Origin: Clostridia bacterium
Lineage (GTDB): Bacteria > Bacillota > Clostridia > Christensenellales > Aristaeellaceae
NCBI GenBank assembly: GCA_017412445.1
Contig: JAFPYA010000318.1
Coordinates: 1-20,253 of the forward strand
Direction: 5' to 3'
Length of the DNA stretch: 20,253 nucleotides
The notes under the pieces were generated by a model. It saw only the letters and a list, made by a program, of their open reading frames with translations. It did no database searches and was not told the DNA's origin. A program made the position numbers and the translations under genes. Positions 7,367 through 15,167 of this stretch are shown here, one piece after another; positions within the stretch are counted from its first letter, which is position 1, and each line of letters opens with the position of its first letter.

Positions 7367-8581
7367 TTATTTGCCCCGTCCGGGGACTATGACCATGGGC
7401 TCGGAGGTGTCCGGCGCGCCTGCGTAAACCGCGCAGCCCTCGCTCATCCGCTCCACGGTCTGCTGCGCGCTCTCGCGCATGCGCTTGTAATCCTTGTCGC
7501 TCATGCCTGAGGGGCGCGAGGCGTCCCCGCTTGAGAACACCACCGTATATTTGAACGTCGAGCCGCTCTGCCGCTTCCACACCCATGTGGTGCGGTAGGT
7601 GGGATTCGAGATCGTGATTTTGCCGTCCTCGTCGCGGCTGACCGTAAAATCGAAGATTATGCCCGCGTCCCTGTGGACGGCCCTTTGGTCGGTTAAGAAG
7701 TTGCCCAGCGAATACAGGCACAATACCCGCTTGCTCTGGCCGTTTTCGTCCTTTGTGTAGACGTATTCCGCCTTCTGCACCATGTGGGGGCCGCCGCCTA
7801 TAATCACGTCCACGCCCGCGTCGGCGAGCATCTGTGCGTTTGAAAGCTGGCTTTTGCAGGGCGTGGTGCGGTACTCTATGCCCCAATGCATATAGCACAC
7901 TATTACCTCAGCGCCCGCGTCCTTCAGGCGCTTTACGTCGGCCCTCACGTTCGCCCTTTCCAGAAAGTCCACGCCGTACTCGAGCGCCTCCTTGTCAAGG
8001 GCGCTGCGCTTGTCCATCTGGTTTAGGTTGTCGGTGTAGTTCAGAAAGCCAAAGCGTATGTCGTTAATCGTGATTATGCGCGGGGTGATTTTTTCTGTGT
8101 ACGTCCTGTAGCCGCCCACAGTCGGCATGCCCGCCTCCTCGGCGGCCGTGACCGTGGAAATCAGCCCGTTGTACCAGTAGTCCAGCGCGTGGTTGTTGGC
8201 AAGCGTCAGCAGATCCACGCCCGCGTCCTTTAAGTTGTATATGAGGCTGTTGGGCGTGCTGAAGGAGGGATAGCCCGTGTAGCCGTATCTTTTTGCAAAC
8301 TCGTCCGTGCCCATCACGCCGTCGACGTTTGTAAACGTGAAGTCCGCAGAGGCGAGCCAGGGGCCGACCTCGGACAGCATGCCCGAAAAGTCGTACTCGC
8401 CGCCCCCGGCCTTTTTTGCCGAGGCGAGCAGATTGTCGTGTATAACAAAATCACCCGCGCAGCGAATTACCACGGTGCGGGCAGATGTGATTTCGGTCAC
8501 AAATTCGGGCGTGCCCCGGTCGGCGTGCGCCGTAAGGCACAATGTCAAAAGCGCCAATACAAAAGAAGCAAGCTTTTTCAT
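7367..8581 (-). CDS. CapA-family protein (PGA_cap, poly-gamma-glutamate/capsule type), secreted
   Basis: A 404-residue protein with an N-terminal signal peptide (cleavage likely after AHA, residue 20) followed by one CapA domain of metallophosphatase-like fold. Family motifs are GDFVIHD (43-49), ANNHALDYW (128-136), MHWGIEY (231-237), GGPH (263-266) and YSLGNF (290-295). Where the family usually has NLE, this protein has NVD (85-87), a conservative change near the active site. CapA proteins act at the outer face of the membrane in poly-gamma-glutamate or capsule work, but many homologues have no proven substrate. No capB or capC is nearby. The ATG at 8581 has a poor Shine-Dalgarno and lies 15 bases after metA, suggesting coupled translation. 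Confidence 0.87.
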   Translation of the reverse strand: MKKLASFVLALLTLCLTAHADRGTPEFVTEITSARTVVIRCAGDFVIHDNLLASAKKAGGGEYDFSGMLSEVGPWLASADFTFTNVDGVMGTDEFAKRYGYTGYPSFSTPNSLIYNLKDAGVDLLTLANNHALDYWYNGLISTVTAAEEAGMPTVGGYRTYTEKITPRIITINDIRFGFLNYTDNLNQMDKRSALDKEALEYGVDFLERANVRADVKRLKDAGAEVIVCYMHWGIEYRTTPCKSQLSNAQMLADAGVDVIIGGGPHMVQKAEYVYTKDENGQSKRVLCLYSLGNFLTDQRAVHRDAGIIFDFTVSRDEDGKITISNPTYRTTWVWKRQSGSTFKYTVVFSSGDASRPSGMSDKDYKRMRESAQQTVERMSEGCAVYAGAPDTSEPMVIVPGRGK

Positions 8582-8596
8582 GTGCGAAAATGCGCG

Positions 8597-9520
8597 TCAG
8601 GTCAGTTTTTCGAGGTCGTAGGGCGTATTTTGGTATACCATGTAGTTGAGCCAGTTCGCCCACAGAAGCGAGGCGTGCGCGCGCCAGAGCATCATTGGCT
8701 CCTTGGAGGGGTCGTCGTCGGGAAAATAGTTGCATGGGAAGGAGTCGGTGATGCCCTTTGCGGTATCCCTCTGATACTCCCTGAGAAGCGTGTCGCGGTC
8801 GTACTCGCAGTGACCCGTCACAAACACGCGGCGGCCGTCTATTGAGCACATAAGGTACACCCCGGCCTCGTCACTCTGAGCCAGCACCCGCAGGCCCTTG
8901 GCGTTGTACACGTCCTCGCTCCTCACGGTGCCGTAGCGGGAGTGGGGCGCGAAGAACACGTCGTCAAAGCCCCTCACCAGAGGATGCCGCCTGTCGAGCA
9001 CGGTGTGTCTGAACACGCCCACTATCTTTTTGTCCAGCACCAGCTTTTCAATGCCGTAGTGCCATTTGAGGCCGGCAAGCGCCGCCCAGCAGATGTACAT
9101 CGTGGAATACACGTGCCTGTCCGCCCAGGTCATCAGCCGGGTCAGCTCGTCCCAGTAGTCCACCTGCTCGTAGTCTATCTTTTCTACCGGCGCGCCGGTT
9201 ACTATCATCGCGTCAAAGCGCATGCCCTTTGCGATCACGTCGTCAAATGTGATATAGAACGTGTCCAGATGGGATTTGTCGGCGTTTCGGCTCTCGTGGC
9301 TGCTCATGCGCAGAAAAAAAACCTCAACCTGAAGAGGCGAGTTGCTCAGAAGCCTGAGCAATTGCGTCTCGGTGGCCTCCTTTGTGGGCATCAGGTTGAT
9401 TATTGCCACCCTCAGCGGGCGTATATCCTGAGAGACGGCGCGCTTGTCCGTCATCACAAATACGTTTTCAAGCTTAAGCGCCGCCACGGCTGGCAGCGTA
9501 TCGGGCACTTTTACGGGCAT
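8597..9520 (-). CDS. metA: Homoserine O-acetyltransferase, MetA type
   Basis: A 307-residue enzyme that acylates L-homoserine at the start of methionine synthesis in the cytoplasm. It aligns along its whole length with MetA: start MPVKVPDTLPA, GAPVE loop (109-113), catalytic Cys144 in YICWAALAG, PHSRYG, catalytic His and Glu in GHCEYD, and the end NTPYDLEKLT. The residue after GAPV is Glu113. This is the position where Glu marks acetyl-CoA users and Gly succinyl-CoA users, so acetyl-CoA is the predicted donor. The family usually has GHPEYD or GHSEYD, so the Cys here is uncommon. CAGGAG precedes the ATG at 9520. No S-box or T-box leader is seen; expression seems to come from the upstream envelope gene. 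Confidence 0.95.
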   Translation of the reverse strand: MPVKVPDTLPAVAALKLENVFVMTDKRAVSQDIRPLRVAIINLMPTKEATETQLLRLLSNSPLQVEVFFLRMSSHESRNADKSHLDTFYITFDDVIAKGMRFDAMIVTGAPVEKIDYEQVDYWDELTRLMTWADRHVYSTMYICWAALAGLKWHYGIEKLVLDKKIVGVFRHTVLDRRHPLVRGFDDVFFAPHSRYGTVRSEDVYNAKGLRVLAQSDEAGVYLMCSIDGRRVFVTGHCEYDRDTLLREYQRDTAKGITDSFPCNYFPDDDPSKEPMMLWRAHASLLWANWLNYMVYQNTPYDLEKLT

Positions 9521-9548
9521 TTTTCAGTAAAGACTCCTGCTGACTTGA

Positions 9549-10370
9549 TTAAGGTAAAATTCGCCAGGCGCAGATGAAATTGCGCACGTAGTAGCTCCGG
9601 GGATTGTTCATTTCTATGCGCCAGTAGCGCACCTTGCCGGCGCCGCTGGAGTTCTCTATGAACACGCCGCTGGAATAGTTTACGCCGTTCACCTTGCCCG
9701 CGCCCACGTACATGCCCACGTGGGTGCAGTAGTTGACCTCGTCGTTCTTCCAGCAGATTATGTCGCCGGTCTTCAGGGCGTTCAGATCCGTGATGCGGGT
9801 AACCTGAAGATGCTGGCTCGCCACAAGGCTGCTTTCGTTGAGCTTTTCCATGCCGCGGCAGGTGTCGGGCAGGCGTATGCCAAACACGGTAAGGTAGCAG
9901 TTGCGCACGAAAAGCACGCAGTCCCAGCTGCCGCGCACGTACTTTGTGCCGAGCTTTGAGGCTGCGTACTCCATAAGCGATTCCTCGAAGGTATAAAGCC
10001 TCACAAACGTAAGGTTGTAGGCCTCGGCGTAGGCCTCGGCGGTAGAGCCCTCGTGAGCCCAGATTTGTATATCGGAATCCATGGCCCCAAGCGAATTTGC
10101 GCCGAGGCTCACGTTGTCGTTCAGCACGCAGATGTAGGCGAGGTTCTCCATGCCGTTAAATGCGTTTGGCGAAACGTTTGTCACGCTCGAGGGCAGCACC
10201 ACGCCCGTTGCGGGCACGCCCTGAAAAGCGTTGGCCTCTATGGACACGACGCTTGAGGGCACGGTCAGCGCATCGTCTGTCCAGCCCGGCATTGCGGTTT
10301 GAATTTCGGCGCCCGCCTGCGCCATAAACAAAAATATAAAGGCGAGCACCATAGCTGTATACTTTCTCAT
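9549..10370 (-). CDS. Secreted BspA-like leucine-rich-repeat protein with C-terminal NlpC/P60-type domain
   Basis: A 273-residue exported protein. A signal peptide (MRKYTAMVLAF to AGA, about residue 21) is followed by two or three BspA-type repeats (about 34-124), with VPSSVVSIEANAF and LPSSVTNVSPNAF showing the pattern. These end in the usual cap containing EGSTAEAYAEAYNL. The C-terminal 145 residues resemble an NlpC/P60 cysteine peptidase or amidase: Cys151 in WDCVLFV, His217 in CTHVGMYVG and a TGDIICW strand between them. It would cleave or bind peptidoglycan outside the cell. I chose the ATG at 10370, which gives a normal signal peptide. It lacks a Shine-Dalgarno and lies six bases after a -10 box, so the message may be leaderless. 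First gene of the minus-strand operon, 28 bases before metA. Confidence 0.82.
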   Translation of the reverse strand: MRKYTAMVLAFIFLFMAQAGAEIQTAMPGWTDDALTVPSSVVSIEANAFQGVPATGVVLPSSVTNVSPNAFNGMENLAYICVLNDNVSLGANSLGAMDSDIQIWAHEGSTAEAYAEAYNLTFVRLYTFEESLMEYAASKLGTKYVRGSWDCVLFVRNCYLTVFGIRLPDTCRGMEKLNESSLVASQHLQVTRITDLNALKTGDIICWKNDEVNYCTHVGMYVGAGKVNGVNYSSGVFIENSSGAGKVRYWRIEMNNPRSYYVRNFICAWRILP

Positions 10371-10376
10371 ACTGCC

Positions 10377-10405
10377 ATTATACCACACGCCGTCAAATTT
10401 GTAAA
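10377..10405 (-). promoter_or_regulatory. Promoter of the BspA/NlpC-metA operon, apparently leaderless
   Basis: On the minus strand TTTACA (10405-10400) and TATAAT (10382-10377) are 17 bases apart, with an extended TGG before the -10 box. The expected transcription start falls at about 10370, the first base of the ATG. Confidence 0.75.
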
Positions 10406-10477
10406 GCCCCGCCGTCCGTGCCCTCTGTCGGGGAATTTGGCGGTTTTGTTGAGAATATGTTAGTCTTCGTCCCGGTC

Positions 10478-10506
10478 TTGAACAGGAGGCAAAAAAATGG
10501 TATAAT
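10478..10506 (+). promoter_or_regulatory. Promoter of the methyltransferase gene
   Basis: TTGAAC (10478-10483) and TATAAT (10501-10506) are separated by 17 bases, and the -10 box again has the extended TGG. It is divergent from the BspA/NlpC promoter, with about 70 bases between the two -35 boxes. A strong GGGGAGG (10522-10528) precedes the ATG at 10536. Confidence 0.7.
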
Positions 10507-10535
10507 GACTGTGTATATCGTGGGGAGGAAGGTTT

Positions 10536-11759
10536 ATGCTTAAGCTGATAAGAGGCATCACGGCCGAAATAAGCGGCACGGGCGAAAACGCCATATACGT
10601 GGACGACGCGGTGAGCCGCCTTGAAAAGCTTTGCGCCGAGCGTCCCGGAAGCGTGTCGCTCATATACATGGACCCTCCGTTCATGACCGGCAAAAAATTT
10701 GAAATCAAGGCCATGGTCGGCAAAGACGAGTGGAAAAGCGGCAAGGGAACGCTGGTGCTGCCCGCGTACAGCGATACCCTCAAAACCGAGGATTACCTTG
10801 CGCTCATGCGCCGCGTGCTCTGTCTTTCAAAGCAGCTGCTCGCCCCCGACGGCCTGATATTCATACACGTGGACTACAGGGCAAACGCCTATATACGCCT
10901 GATGGCGGACGAGATATTCGGCGAGGACAGGTTCATAAACGAGATAATATGGGCGTATGAGAGCGGCGGGCGCAGCAAGTACAATTTTGCCCGCAAGCAC
11001 GACGTGATACTGCTCTACGCCGCCTCGGACGCACCCGATTTGCACATAGACGACGTGGCCGAGGTGCAGCGCGGCGAGAGGAAAAACCACATGGCCAGGG
11101 GCGTTGACGAGGACGGGCGCACCTACCGCCACATGACCGTGGGCGGCAAGACCTACCGCTACTACGACGACGAGCCCGTGCCGCCCTCGGACGTATGGAC
11201 GGACGTGAGCCATCTGCAGCAGCGCGACCCCCAGCGCACCGGCTTTGAGACACAAAAGCCCTTAAAGCTGCTCGAGCGCATAGTGAAGTGCGCCTCGCGC
11301 GAGGGCGACACGGTGCTCGACCCGTTTTTCGGCAGCGGCACCTCGCTTGAGGCCGCGGCGGAATACTCGCGGCGCTTTATAGGCATAGACTCAAACCCCC
11401 TGTGCTCCGAGCTCGCGCGCGCGAGGGCGGGCGAAAACGCCTGCATTATACGCCCCGAAAACGACGGCGCGCCCCTGTGCGAGGCCGAGCGCGTGGAGGG
11501 CATAACCTTTGCCAGCGTGTACCTCGAGGCGTTTCAAATCGAGGAGGGACTTTTGCCCATTGAGACAGGCGGCCTCGACGCGGTGAACGGCTGGGCGGTT
11601 GGCACCGTGAAAAACGGCGTGTTTTACGAAATCGCCTCCGAGACCCGCAGCCGCAAGGAGCCCGCGCTAAAGGGCGAAATCAGGGTGCCGATAAACGAAA
11701 CCGGGCTGTGCCTGAGGATAAGCGACGTGCTGGGCAGGCGGTTTTTCTACGAGCTTTAA
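10536..11759 (+). CDS. Site-specific DNA methyltransferase, beta class (probably N6-adenine), without a partner nuclease
   Basis: A 407-residue methylase. Motif IV DPPF (46-49) comes first and motif I DPFFGSGT (262-269) comes late, the circular order of beta-class amino-methyltransferases. The middle (HVDYRANAYIRLMADEIFGEDRFINEI) closely resembles Mod subunits of type III systems. DPPY/F in beta-class enzymes usually means N6-adenine methylation, though N4-cytosine cannot be excluded. After residue 310 comes a tail of about 100 residues that I cannot assign; it may contact DNA. No restriction nuclease or specificity subunit is adjacent, so it looks solitary. Its composition matches the neighbours and gives no sign of recent transfer. 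It heads a unit that continues 21 bases later with DUF951. Confidence 0.88.
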   Translation: MLKLIRGITAEISGTGENAIYVDDAVSRLEKLCAERPGSVSLIYMDPPFMTGKKFEIKAMVGKDEWKSGKGTLVLPAYSDTLKTEDYLALMRRVLCLSKQLLAPDGLIFIHVDYRANAYIRLMADEIFGEDRFINEIIWAYESGGRSKYNFARKHDVILLYAASDAPDLHIDDVAEVQRGERKNHMARGVDEDGRTYRHMTVGGKTYRYYDDEPVPPSDVWTDVSHLQQRDPQRTGFETQKPLKLLERIVKCASREGDTVLDPFFGSGTSLEAAAEYSRRFIGIDSNPLCSELARARAGENACIIRPENDGAPLCEAERVEGITFASVYLEAFQIEEGLLPIETGGLDAVNGWAVGTVKNGVFYEIASETRSRKEPALKGEIRVPINETGLCLRISDVLGRRFFYEL

Positions 11760-11780
11760 GTATTTGGCGGGGAAAACGAT

Positions 11781-11993
11781 ATGTTCATACAAGTGGGAGA
11801 CAGCGTAAAGATGCGAAAGCCTCACCCCTGCGGCTCGGACACATGGACGCTCACGCGCGTGGGCGCGGACGTCAAAATGAAGTGCGCGGGCTGCGGCCAC
11901 GTGGTGATGCTCGACAGGCAGGACTTTGAAAGGCGCTGCAAAAAGGTAATTCCAGGCAATAACGCTTCTACGGGAGACAACGCAAATGTCTAA
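11781..11993 (+). CDS. DUF951 family protein
   Basis: A 70-residue conserved Firmicutes protein of unknown function. The family signature is plain: VGDSVKMRKPHPCGSDTW, then RVGADVKMKCAGCGHVVML and R-DFERR. The cysteines of PHPCG and CAGCG may form a zinc-binding site, which would fit a small SH3-like barrel binding nucleic acid or the ribosome; that is inference. The last eight bases overlap the start of the next gene, so translation is probably coupled. Confidence 0.88.
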   Translation: MFIQVGDSVKMRKPHPCGSDTWTLTRVGADVKMKCAGCGHVVMLDRQDFERRCKKVIPGNNASTGDNANV

Positions 11994-12588
11994 ACAGAAA
12001 AAACTCAGCAAAAAACAGAAAAAACAGCAACTGCTCAGAAAAAAGCGCAGGCAGGGCTTTTTGCTTTTCCTGCTCGTGCTTGTTATCCTCGCGTCCATAG
12101 CGCTGGGAGTGCGCTACTTCGTGTTTGAGCCGGTTAAGATGAAAACAAACGCCATGAGCGCCGTGAACCGCACGGGCAGCTGGACGGAGCAGTACGCCGC
12201 CTCGTCGGACTACCGCAAGGGCGACACCGTTATAGTAAACAAGCTGATGGATGTGACTCAGGTCAGGCGCGGCGACCTCGTGTACGTGCGCTTTGCCGCA
12301 AACGACAGCGCGCTGGTGCGCCGCGTGGCGGGCGTAGAGGGCGACGAGGTCATCACCCGCGAGGACGGCGACAAGTGGCTCGTGCCCGCAGAGGGCACGC
12401 CCGTAAATCTGGGCGCGGCCGAGGGGCTCGCGGGCGGCATACTGCAGGCGGATCAGTTTTTGATGCTTGCGGACGACCTGGGCGAAAGCGGCGCGCTTGA
12501 TTCCCGCCAGCTGGGCTTGGTCACGAGCGCCAGCTTCATAGGCACGCCGGGCAAGATAATCTGGCCGCCCAGCAGGATGTTCAGATAG
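11986..12588 (+). CDS. Signal peptidase I homologue lacking the catalytic Ser/Lys dyad
   Basis: A 200-residue protein with a very basic cytoplasmic start (1-22), one membrane helix (about 24-43) and an extracellular S26-like domain. The conserved boxes can be aligned but are broken. The SMxPT box reads TNAMSAV, with Ala56 at the catalytic Ser, and the FVKRVVG box reads ALVRRVAG, with Arg112 at the catalytic Lys. The third box, usually GDNxxxSxDSR, survives as ADDLGESGALDSR (162-174), and WPPSRMF closes the fold. It should therefore not cut signal peptides, and could act as a partner or decoy of the intact enzyme encoded 33 bases downstream. The frame is open and overlaps DUF951 by eight bases, so this does not look like a decaying gene. 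Confidence 0.8.
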   Translation: MSKQKKLSKKQKKQQLLRKKRRQGFLLFLLVLVILASIALGVRYFVFEPVKMKTNAMSAVNRTGSWTEQYAASSDYRKGDTVIVNKLMDVTQVRRGDLVYVRFAANDSALVRRVAGVEGDEVITREDGDKWLVPAEGTPVNLGAAEGLAGGILQADQFLMLADDLGESGALDSRQLGLVTSASFIGTPGKIIWPPSRMFR

Positions 12589-12621
12589 GCTTTTATCACT
12601 TGAATTAAGGAGTATTTTGAA

Positions 12622-13515
12622 ATGAACAGCGACGAAAACAAAAATCTCGACCCCGCTCAGGGCGAAAACGGCGGCGCGGCAAACGCGGAAGCCACAGAAA
12701 GTGCGGCGCAGCCGGGCGCTCAGCCCACGTTCTGGCAGATGCTGCTTCTTAACAAAAAGAAGGGCAAGGCCATGGGCTTAAGCCGCGGCAAATTAGTGTT
12801 TCTGGACATAAAGGACTGGATTTTTTCGCTCGTGTTCGCCTTCGTGGTGGTGTACCTGCTGGTGAACTACGTGGCAAGGATAATCACCGTGTCCGGTTCC
12901 AGCATGGACCCCACGCTAATTGACGGCGAGAGGCTGTTTGTGACCGCCTTCGACGTGCGCTTCGGCTCCGCCCCCGAAAAGGGCGACGTGGTGATATGCC
13001 ACTATCCCGGCCGCACCAGCAAGTGGCCCAGCGAAAAGCTGCCCATTCTTACCGTGAAGACCGACTTTGTAAAGCGCGTGGTGGGCGTGCCCGGCGACAC
13101 GGTAAAGCGCGTGCAGGGCGTGACCTACATTAACGACGTGGCTATAGACCCGAGCTCGCAGAGCTACCTTCACTGCACCTACGAAAAAAACGAGGACGGC
13201 AGCATAAGCTATTATCTGAACGGCTCCGGTCTGGACATAACCGATGCAGACAGCCGCAGATACTCCTTCGACTACACCTACGTGCTGGGCGAGGACGAGT
13301 ACTTCGTGGTGGGCGACAACCGCTACAACAGCCACGATTCCAGAGCCTGGAACGGCCCCGACCTGTACTATTATCAGACAAACGACGCCACCGGCCACGT
13401 GGGCCCCGTGACCAAGGACATGATACTGGGCAAAGTGAGAAACGTGGTGCTGCCCTTCAGCAACTGGAGAAGCGTGCCAAACGACGCTTCCTACATGGCC
13501 GAGAGGGACAGATAA
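12622..13515 (+). CDS. lepB: Signal peptidase I
   Basis: A 297-residue membrane-anchored serine protease that removes signal peptides from exported proteins. A cytoplasmic head of about 60 residues rich in Ala, Glu and Asn precedes one membrane helix (about 66-84). The catalytic boxes are complete: SGSSMDPTL with Ser94, FVKRVVGVPGD with Lys151, and GDNRYNSHDSR. About 65 residues between the last two boxes include a variable insert. Exported products in this window (CapA-like, glycosidase-like and NlpC-like) would be substrates. An AAGGAG lies before the ATG at 12622. It is last in the unit starting with the methyltransferase. Confidence 0.95.
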   Translation: MNSDENKNLDPAQGENGGAANAEATESAAQPGAQPTFWQMLLLNKKKGKAMGLSRGKLVFLDIKDWIFSLVFAFVVVYLLVNYVARIITVSGSSMDPTLIDGERLFVTAFDVRFGSAPEKGDVVICHYPGRTSKWPSEKLPILTVKTDFVKRVVGVPGDTVKRVQGVTYINDVAIDPSSQSYLHCTYEKNEDGSISYYLNGSGLDITDADSRRYSFDYTYVLGEDEYFVVGDNRYNSHDSRAWNGPDLYYYQTNDATGHVGPVTKDMILGKVRNVVLPFSNWRSVPNDASYMAERDR

Positions 13516-13528
13516 AATACAGCGCGGC

Positions 13529-13580
13529 GGCGCTTAAGGCGAATATAAGCGCCTTATAAACGGGCTTAACGCCCCGCCCG
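13529..13580 (+). terminator. Weak terminator-like hairpins between lepB and rhaB
   Basis: GGCGCTT (13529-13535) pairs with AAGCGCC (13547-13553), and an overlapping alternative pairs TAAGGCG (13535-13541) with CGCCTTA (13550-13556). CGGGC/GCCCG at 13561-13580 forms a third hairpin. None has a real T run, so termination would be inefficient. No clear promoter for rhaB is visible in this 122-base gap. Confidence 0.35.
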
Positions 13581-13637
13581 CCGGAAGGATAAGCGAATAT
13601 ACACCGCAAGGCTTGACAAATATAAGGAGGACTCGAC

Positions 13638-15167
13638 ATGGCTGAAAACACACGCTGCTATCTGGGCTTCGATTTTGGCGCTTCAAGCGGCCGCGCCATA
13701 CTCGGTTACCTTAACACCGAAGGCAAAAAGATACTGAAGCTGGAGGAAATCTACCGCTTCCCCAACGAGGCCACGCCGCAGGGCAAGCACCTCGCGTGGG
13801 AGACCGACCGGCTGTTTGAGGAGATGAAGACCGCGCTGAACATCGCCGCGGACATGGGCGTGCACATCGACTCCATAGGCATAGACACATGGGGCGTGGA
13901 TTTCGGCTTTGTGGACAAAAGCGGCCGCCTCGCCTACTATCCCGTCTCCTACAGGGACGACAGGACCAACGGCCTTATGGACGAAGCGTTCAAGACGATG
14001 TCCAAGGAGGAAATATTCAAATACACCGGCCTTGCGTTCATGCAGTTCAACACGCTGTATCAGCTCATAGCCATGCAGCGCGACCCCGAGGAGAGCAAGT
14101 ACTTAAACGGCGACTACACGCTGTTGTTCATGCCCGACCTGTTTGCCTACTACCTGACCGGCAAAATGGGCACCGAGTACACCATCGCCTCCACGAGCCA
14201 GCTCATAAACCCCGTAAAGCGCACATGGGCGGACGAGGTGCTTGACGCCTTCGGCATAAATAAAAAGATCTTTGCGCCCCTTGAGCAGCCCGGCACAGTG
14301 CGCGGCCTGCTCAGAAGGGAGCTTTGCCCCCGCCTCGACTACGACATACCCGTGATAGCCGTGGCCTCTCACGACACCGCCTCCGCCATGGCCGCCGTGC
14401 CCGCCGTGAAGAACGAAAGCTTCGCCTACATTTCCAGCGGCACATGGTCGCTGATAGGCGTGGAGACGTTAAAGCCCGTGTGCACGCCCAAGGTGATGCA
14501 GTCCAACTTTACAAACGAGGGCGGCATAAACGGCACCACGCGCATGCTCAAAAACGTGATGGGGCTTTGGATAATACAGGAGTGCCGCAAGCAGTTCAAC
14601 GCTGAGCGCGAGCAGGCGGGGCTTGAAAAGCTCTCCTTCGCCGACATAGTAAACGAGGTCGAAAACGCCGAGGCGCTCACCGGCGAAATCATCGACGTGG
14701 ACGACAACCTGTTCTTCGCCCCCGACGGCATGGTGGACCGCATCTGCGCCTACGTAAAGCGCCACGGCGGCGAAATAGGCGAAAAGGACAGGGTGGGCAA
14801 GGTGGCCGACATCGTATACAGGTCGCTGGCGCTAAAGTACCGCTGGGCGCTGGGCTGCATCGAGGACATAACCGGCCAGCACATCGACACGCTCTACATA
14901 GTGGGCGGCGGCGGCAAAAACGAGCTGCTCAACCGCTACACCGCTCAGGCCATACAGCGCCCCGTGAAGATTGGCGCGGGCGAGGGCACGGTGATAGGCA
15001 ACCTGCTTATGCAGGCCATAGGCTTAAAGGACGTTGAGGATCTGTGGGAGCTCAGGCAGATAGTGCGCGATTCCTTCGGCGACAAGGCCTACAGCTGGGA
15101 CGAAAAGGACAACGCCCGCTGGGACGCCGACTACGACAAGCTCCATAAGCTCATCGAAAATGCCTGA
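13638..15167 (+). CDS. rhaB: Rhamnulokinase (L-rhamnulose kinase), FGGY family
   Basis: A 509-residue cytoplasmic kinase that phosphorylates L-rhamnulose during rhamnose breakdown. FDFGASSGR (11-19) is the first ATP-phosphate loop, GIDTWGVDFG (81-90) is characteristic of rhamnulokinase, SHDTASA holds the catalytic Asp, and SSGTWSLIG and VGGGGKNELLNR complete the second domain. AAGGAGG precedes the ATG at 13638. No rhaA, rhaD or rhamnose transporter is in the window; instead it overlaps mrnC by eight bases. Membership of FGGY is certain. The sugar assignment rests on motif resemblance, and a related deoxy-sugar kinase remains possible. Confidence 0.92.
   Translation: MAENTRCYLGFDFGASSGRAILGYLNTEGKKILKLEEIYRFPNEATPQGKHLAWETDRLFEEMKTALNIAADMGVHIDSIGIDTWGVDFGFVDKSGRLAYYPVSYRDDRTNGLMDEAFKTMSKEEIFKYTGLAFMQFNTLYQLIAMQRDPEESKYLNGDYTLLFMPDLFAYYLTGKMGTEYTIASTSQLINPVKRTWADEVLDAFGINKKIFAPLEQPGTVRGLLRRELCPRLDYDIPVIAVASHDTASAMAAVPAVKNESFAYISSGTWSLIGVETLKPVCTPKVMQSNFTNEGGINGTTRMLKNVMGLWIIQECRKQFNAEREQAGLEKLSFADIVNEVENAEALTGEIIDVDDNLFFAPDGMVDRICAYVKRHGGEIGEKDRVGKVADIVYRSLALKYRWALGCIEDITGQHIDTLYIVGGGGKNELLNRYTAQAIQRPVKIGAGEGTVIGNLLMQAIGLKDVEDLWELRQIVRDSFGDKAYSWDEKDNARWDADYDKLHKLIENA

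Noticed and set aside
11986..12588. The signal-peptidase homologue as a pseudogene
   Set aside because: The frame is intact, it has a ribosome-binding site, overlaps the preceding gene neatly, and the changes are substitutions at catalytic sites rather than stops or frameshifts.
13613..13618. Perfect TTGACA just before rhaB
   Set aside because: Only 19 bases separate it from the ATG at 13638, which leaves no room for a -10 box and leader with the visible Shine-Dalgarno.
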